Assembly: GCA_029008035.1 (NCBI GenBank)
Contig: JAQXIY010000040.1
Span: 1 to 57,243 of the forward strand
DNA: 57,243 nucleotides
Origin: Lachnospiraceae bacterium
GTDB taxonomy: Bacteria > Bacillota > Clostridia > Lachnospirales > Lachnospiraceae
Direction of reading: 5' to 3'
The position numbers were made by a program, and so were the translations under genes. Under the pieces are notes generated by a model. It was not told the DNA's origin, did no database searches, and was given only the letters and a program-made list of their open reading frames with translations. How positions within the stretch are numbered: position 1 is the first letter of the stretch; each line of letters opens with the position of its first letter. This document shows positions 55,976-57,243 of the stretch, piece after piece.

Positions 55976-56953
55976 ATGAAAACCATTGACCAGCACATTA
56001 AAGCACAACAATTTCAAAACGCTTATCTGCTCTACGGAGATGAGGATTATCTCAAGAAACAGTACCGGGACAAGCTGGTTCATGCTCTTGTACCGGAAGA
56101 TGATTCTATGAATTTCGCCAAATTTGAAGGCAAGGACATCAACCTTGGAGAAGTGATTGATTTAGCAGAGACATTGCCTTTTTTTGCGAATCGCCGCGTC
56201 ATTTTAATCGCCGACTCAGGATTTTTCAAATCTTCTCAGGAACAGTTGGCAGACTACTTGGGACAAATACAGGAGACCACCTATTTTGTATTTGTGGAAT
56301 CAGAGGTGGACAAGCGTTCTAAGACCTATAAGGCGCTGTCTAAGTCAGGCTGTGCCGTAGATTTTTCTATGCCGGACGAGAAGCTTCTCACCACCTGGAT
56401 GGGAAGTCGCCTCAAAGCCGCCGGCAAGAGCATTTCCCGGGAAGCCTGGCAAGAGTTCTTTGAGCGAACCAATGACAGTATGGATCACATGGACAAGGAG
56501 ATGGAAAAGCTCCTCTCCTATACCTACGACAAGGATAGCATTACCTTGGAGGATGTGGAGGCCATCTGCACCAAACAGGTTCAGACTAAGATTTTTGATA
56601 TGATTAGTTTTATTGCCTCCAAGAACCTTCCCAAGGTGATGGAGTTGTACCACGATATGCTGGCAGCCAAGGAGCCTCCTATCCGCATTCTGGCGCTGAT
56701 TATTCGCCAGTTCGACCAGATGTATCTCCTTAAGGATATGGCCTCCACAGGCATGAATGCCTCCACCATTGCAAGTAAGTTGGGAATTCGTGATTTCATT
56801 GTGAAAAAAAATCTTGGGTTGGCGAGAAATTTCACTATGGAGCAGATCCGGCAGCTTTTGGAGGATGCCGCCGATTTAGACGAGAGAGCCAAGACAGGTC
56901 TCATCAACGACCGAATGGCAGTGGAACTTCTAATGATCAAGTACAGCAAATAA
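55976..56953 (+). CDS. holA: DNA polymerase III subunit delta
   Basis: The delta subunit of the clamp loader, which opens the beta clamp. The 325-aa protein shows the family start (QNAYLLYGDEDYLKKQY) and the AAA-like N-terminal half, then a helical region with TKIFDMISFIASKN (about 203-216) and the collar domain (RQFDQMYLLKDMA, about 243-255). Length is normal. It points toward rpsT and is one of few plus-strand genes. The start lacks a visible ribosome binding site. Confidence 0.95.
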   Translation: MKTIDQHIKAQQFQNAYLLYGDEDYLKKQYRDKLVHALVPEDDSMNFAKFEGKDINLGEVIDLAETLPFFANRRVILIADSGFFKSSQEQLADYLGQIQETTYFVFVESEVDKRSKTYKALSKSGCAVDFSMPDEKLLTTWMGSRLKAAGKSISREAWQEFFERTNDSMDHMDKEMEKLLSYTYDKDSITLEDVEAICTKQVQTKIFDMISFIASKNLPKVMELYHDMLAAKEPPIRILALIIRQFDQMYLLKDMASTGMNASTIASKLGIRDFIVKKNLGLARNFTMEQIRQLLEDAADLDERAKTGLINDRMAVELLMIKYSK

Positions 56954-56962
56954 GACACAAAA

Positions 56963-56992
56963 AAACCACCAGTATGACGGTACTGGTGGTTT
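56963..56992. terminator. bidirectional terminator between holA and rpsT
   Basis: AAACCACCAGTA (56963-56974) and TACTGGTGGTTT (56981-56992) form a perfect 12-bp stem around TGACGG, with a longer T run on the minus strand. Confidence 0.92.
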
Positions 56993-57008
56993 CATTATGT
57001 TCATAAAA

Positions 57009-57243
57009 TTAAGCCATTGTGTTAACAAGCTTGGTCAGACGAGATACCTTTCTCGCTGCATTGTTCTTGTGGTAGATACCCTTCTTAGCAGCCTTGCTGA
57101 TCTCAGCGATTGCTACTGTAAGCTCAGCAGCAGCTGTCTCCTTTTCACCGTTTGCTACAGCTGTCTCTACCTTCTTGATGCAAGTCTTAACCTTAGACTT
57201 GATAGCTTTATTTCTAGCAGTTCTTGCCTCAGTAACTAATACT
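57009..57243 (-). CDS. rpsT: 30S ribosomal protein S20, 5' end outside the window
   Basis: Only the C-terminal 77 residues are present; the gene continues past the right edge. The translated part reads VLVTEARTARNKAIKSKVKT at its start and ends in the conserved KNNAARKVSRLTKLVNTMA, typical of S20, which binds 16S rRNA. Lys/Ala-rich helices are evident. It is convergent with holA, a common neighbour of rpsT. Confidence 0.95.
   Translation of the reverse strand, partial: VLVTEARTARNKAIKSKVKTCIKKVETAVANGEKETAAAELTVAIAEISKAAKKGIYHKNNAARKVSRLTKLVNTMA

Overview
The window is chromosomal DNA from a low-to-moderate G+C Clostridia, most likely an anaerobic Lachnospiraceae. This rests on sporulation genes (gpr, spoIIP), a pyrophosphate-type phosphofructokinase, a hrcA-grpE-dnaK-dnaJ operon with a perfect CIRCE operator, clostridial-type glycogen phosphorylase, IreB, RNase J, and frequent GTG/TTG starts behind strong AGGAGG sites. 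The taxonomy is inferred from gene content; no rRNA gene lies inside the window. Nearly all genes are on the minus strand. I see no phage, IS element, CRISPR array or tRNA gene. This is largely core genome, with a few poorly characterised genes.

Layout, left to right. (1) 1-328: strong promoter and structured leader on the minus strand, probably of an rRNA operon just outside the left edge. (2) 329-6304: a minus-strand group of a 66-aa membrane protein, a 431-aa cohesin-like membrane-anchored protein, clpC, a 137-aa conserved protein and radA. ctsR and mcsAB are not present. (3) 6449-15759: PPi-phosphofructokinase, an acyltransferase-like/DUF6320 pair, a purine permease, a DUF1846 protein, and an operon of an EamA exporter, azlC, azlD and an HD protein. 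(4) 15949-24983: a maltodextrin/glycogen locus with glgP, an AraC regulator, a LacI regulator, malQ and an ABC importer. The importer promoter carries two LacI-type operators. (5) 25280-33558: a housekeeping run of ireB, ruvX, DUF1292, rnj, trmR, trhP, a lactonase-like gene, aroC, tgt and yajC. (6) 33752-39415: oppBCDFA oligopeptide importer. (7) 39629-42679: mtaB, an orphan HPr-like protein without its active histidine, thiI, and a REP/MITE-like palindrome. (8) 42679-50570: nifS-type desulfurase, rsmE, prmA, dnaJ, dnaK, grpE, hrcA. (9) 50742-57243: hemW, lepA, spoIIP, gpr, holA and the 3' part of rpsT.

How the genes work together. The mal locus imports oligosaccharides, disproportionates them with MalQ and phosphorolyses them with GlgP. 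The resulting sugar phosphate feeds glycolysis, where the PPi-phosphofructokinase acts. RNA modification is prominent: tgt (queuosine), trhP/trmR (5-methoxyuridine), mtaB (ms2t6A), nifS/thiI (4-thiouridine), rsmE (16S rRNA) and prmA (protein L11). Protein quality control is covered by the HrcA regulon and ClpC.

I did not find a clearly new multi-gene system. The points most worth following up are the 90-bp palindromic element between nifS and thiI, the uncharacterised membrane genes upstream of clpC, the acyltransferase-like/DUF6320 pair, the active-site-less HPr homologue, alternative hairpins in the purine-permease leader, and an apparently leaderless holA.
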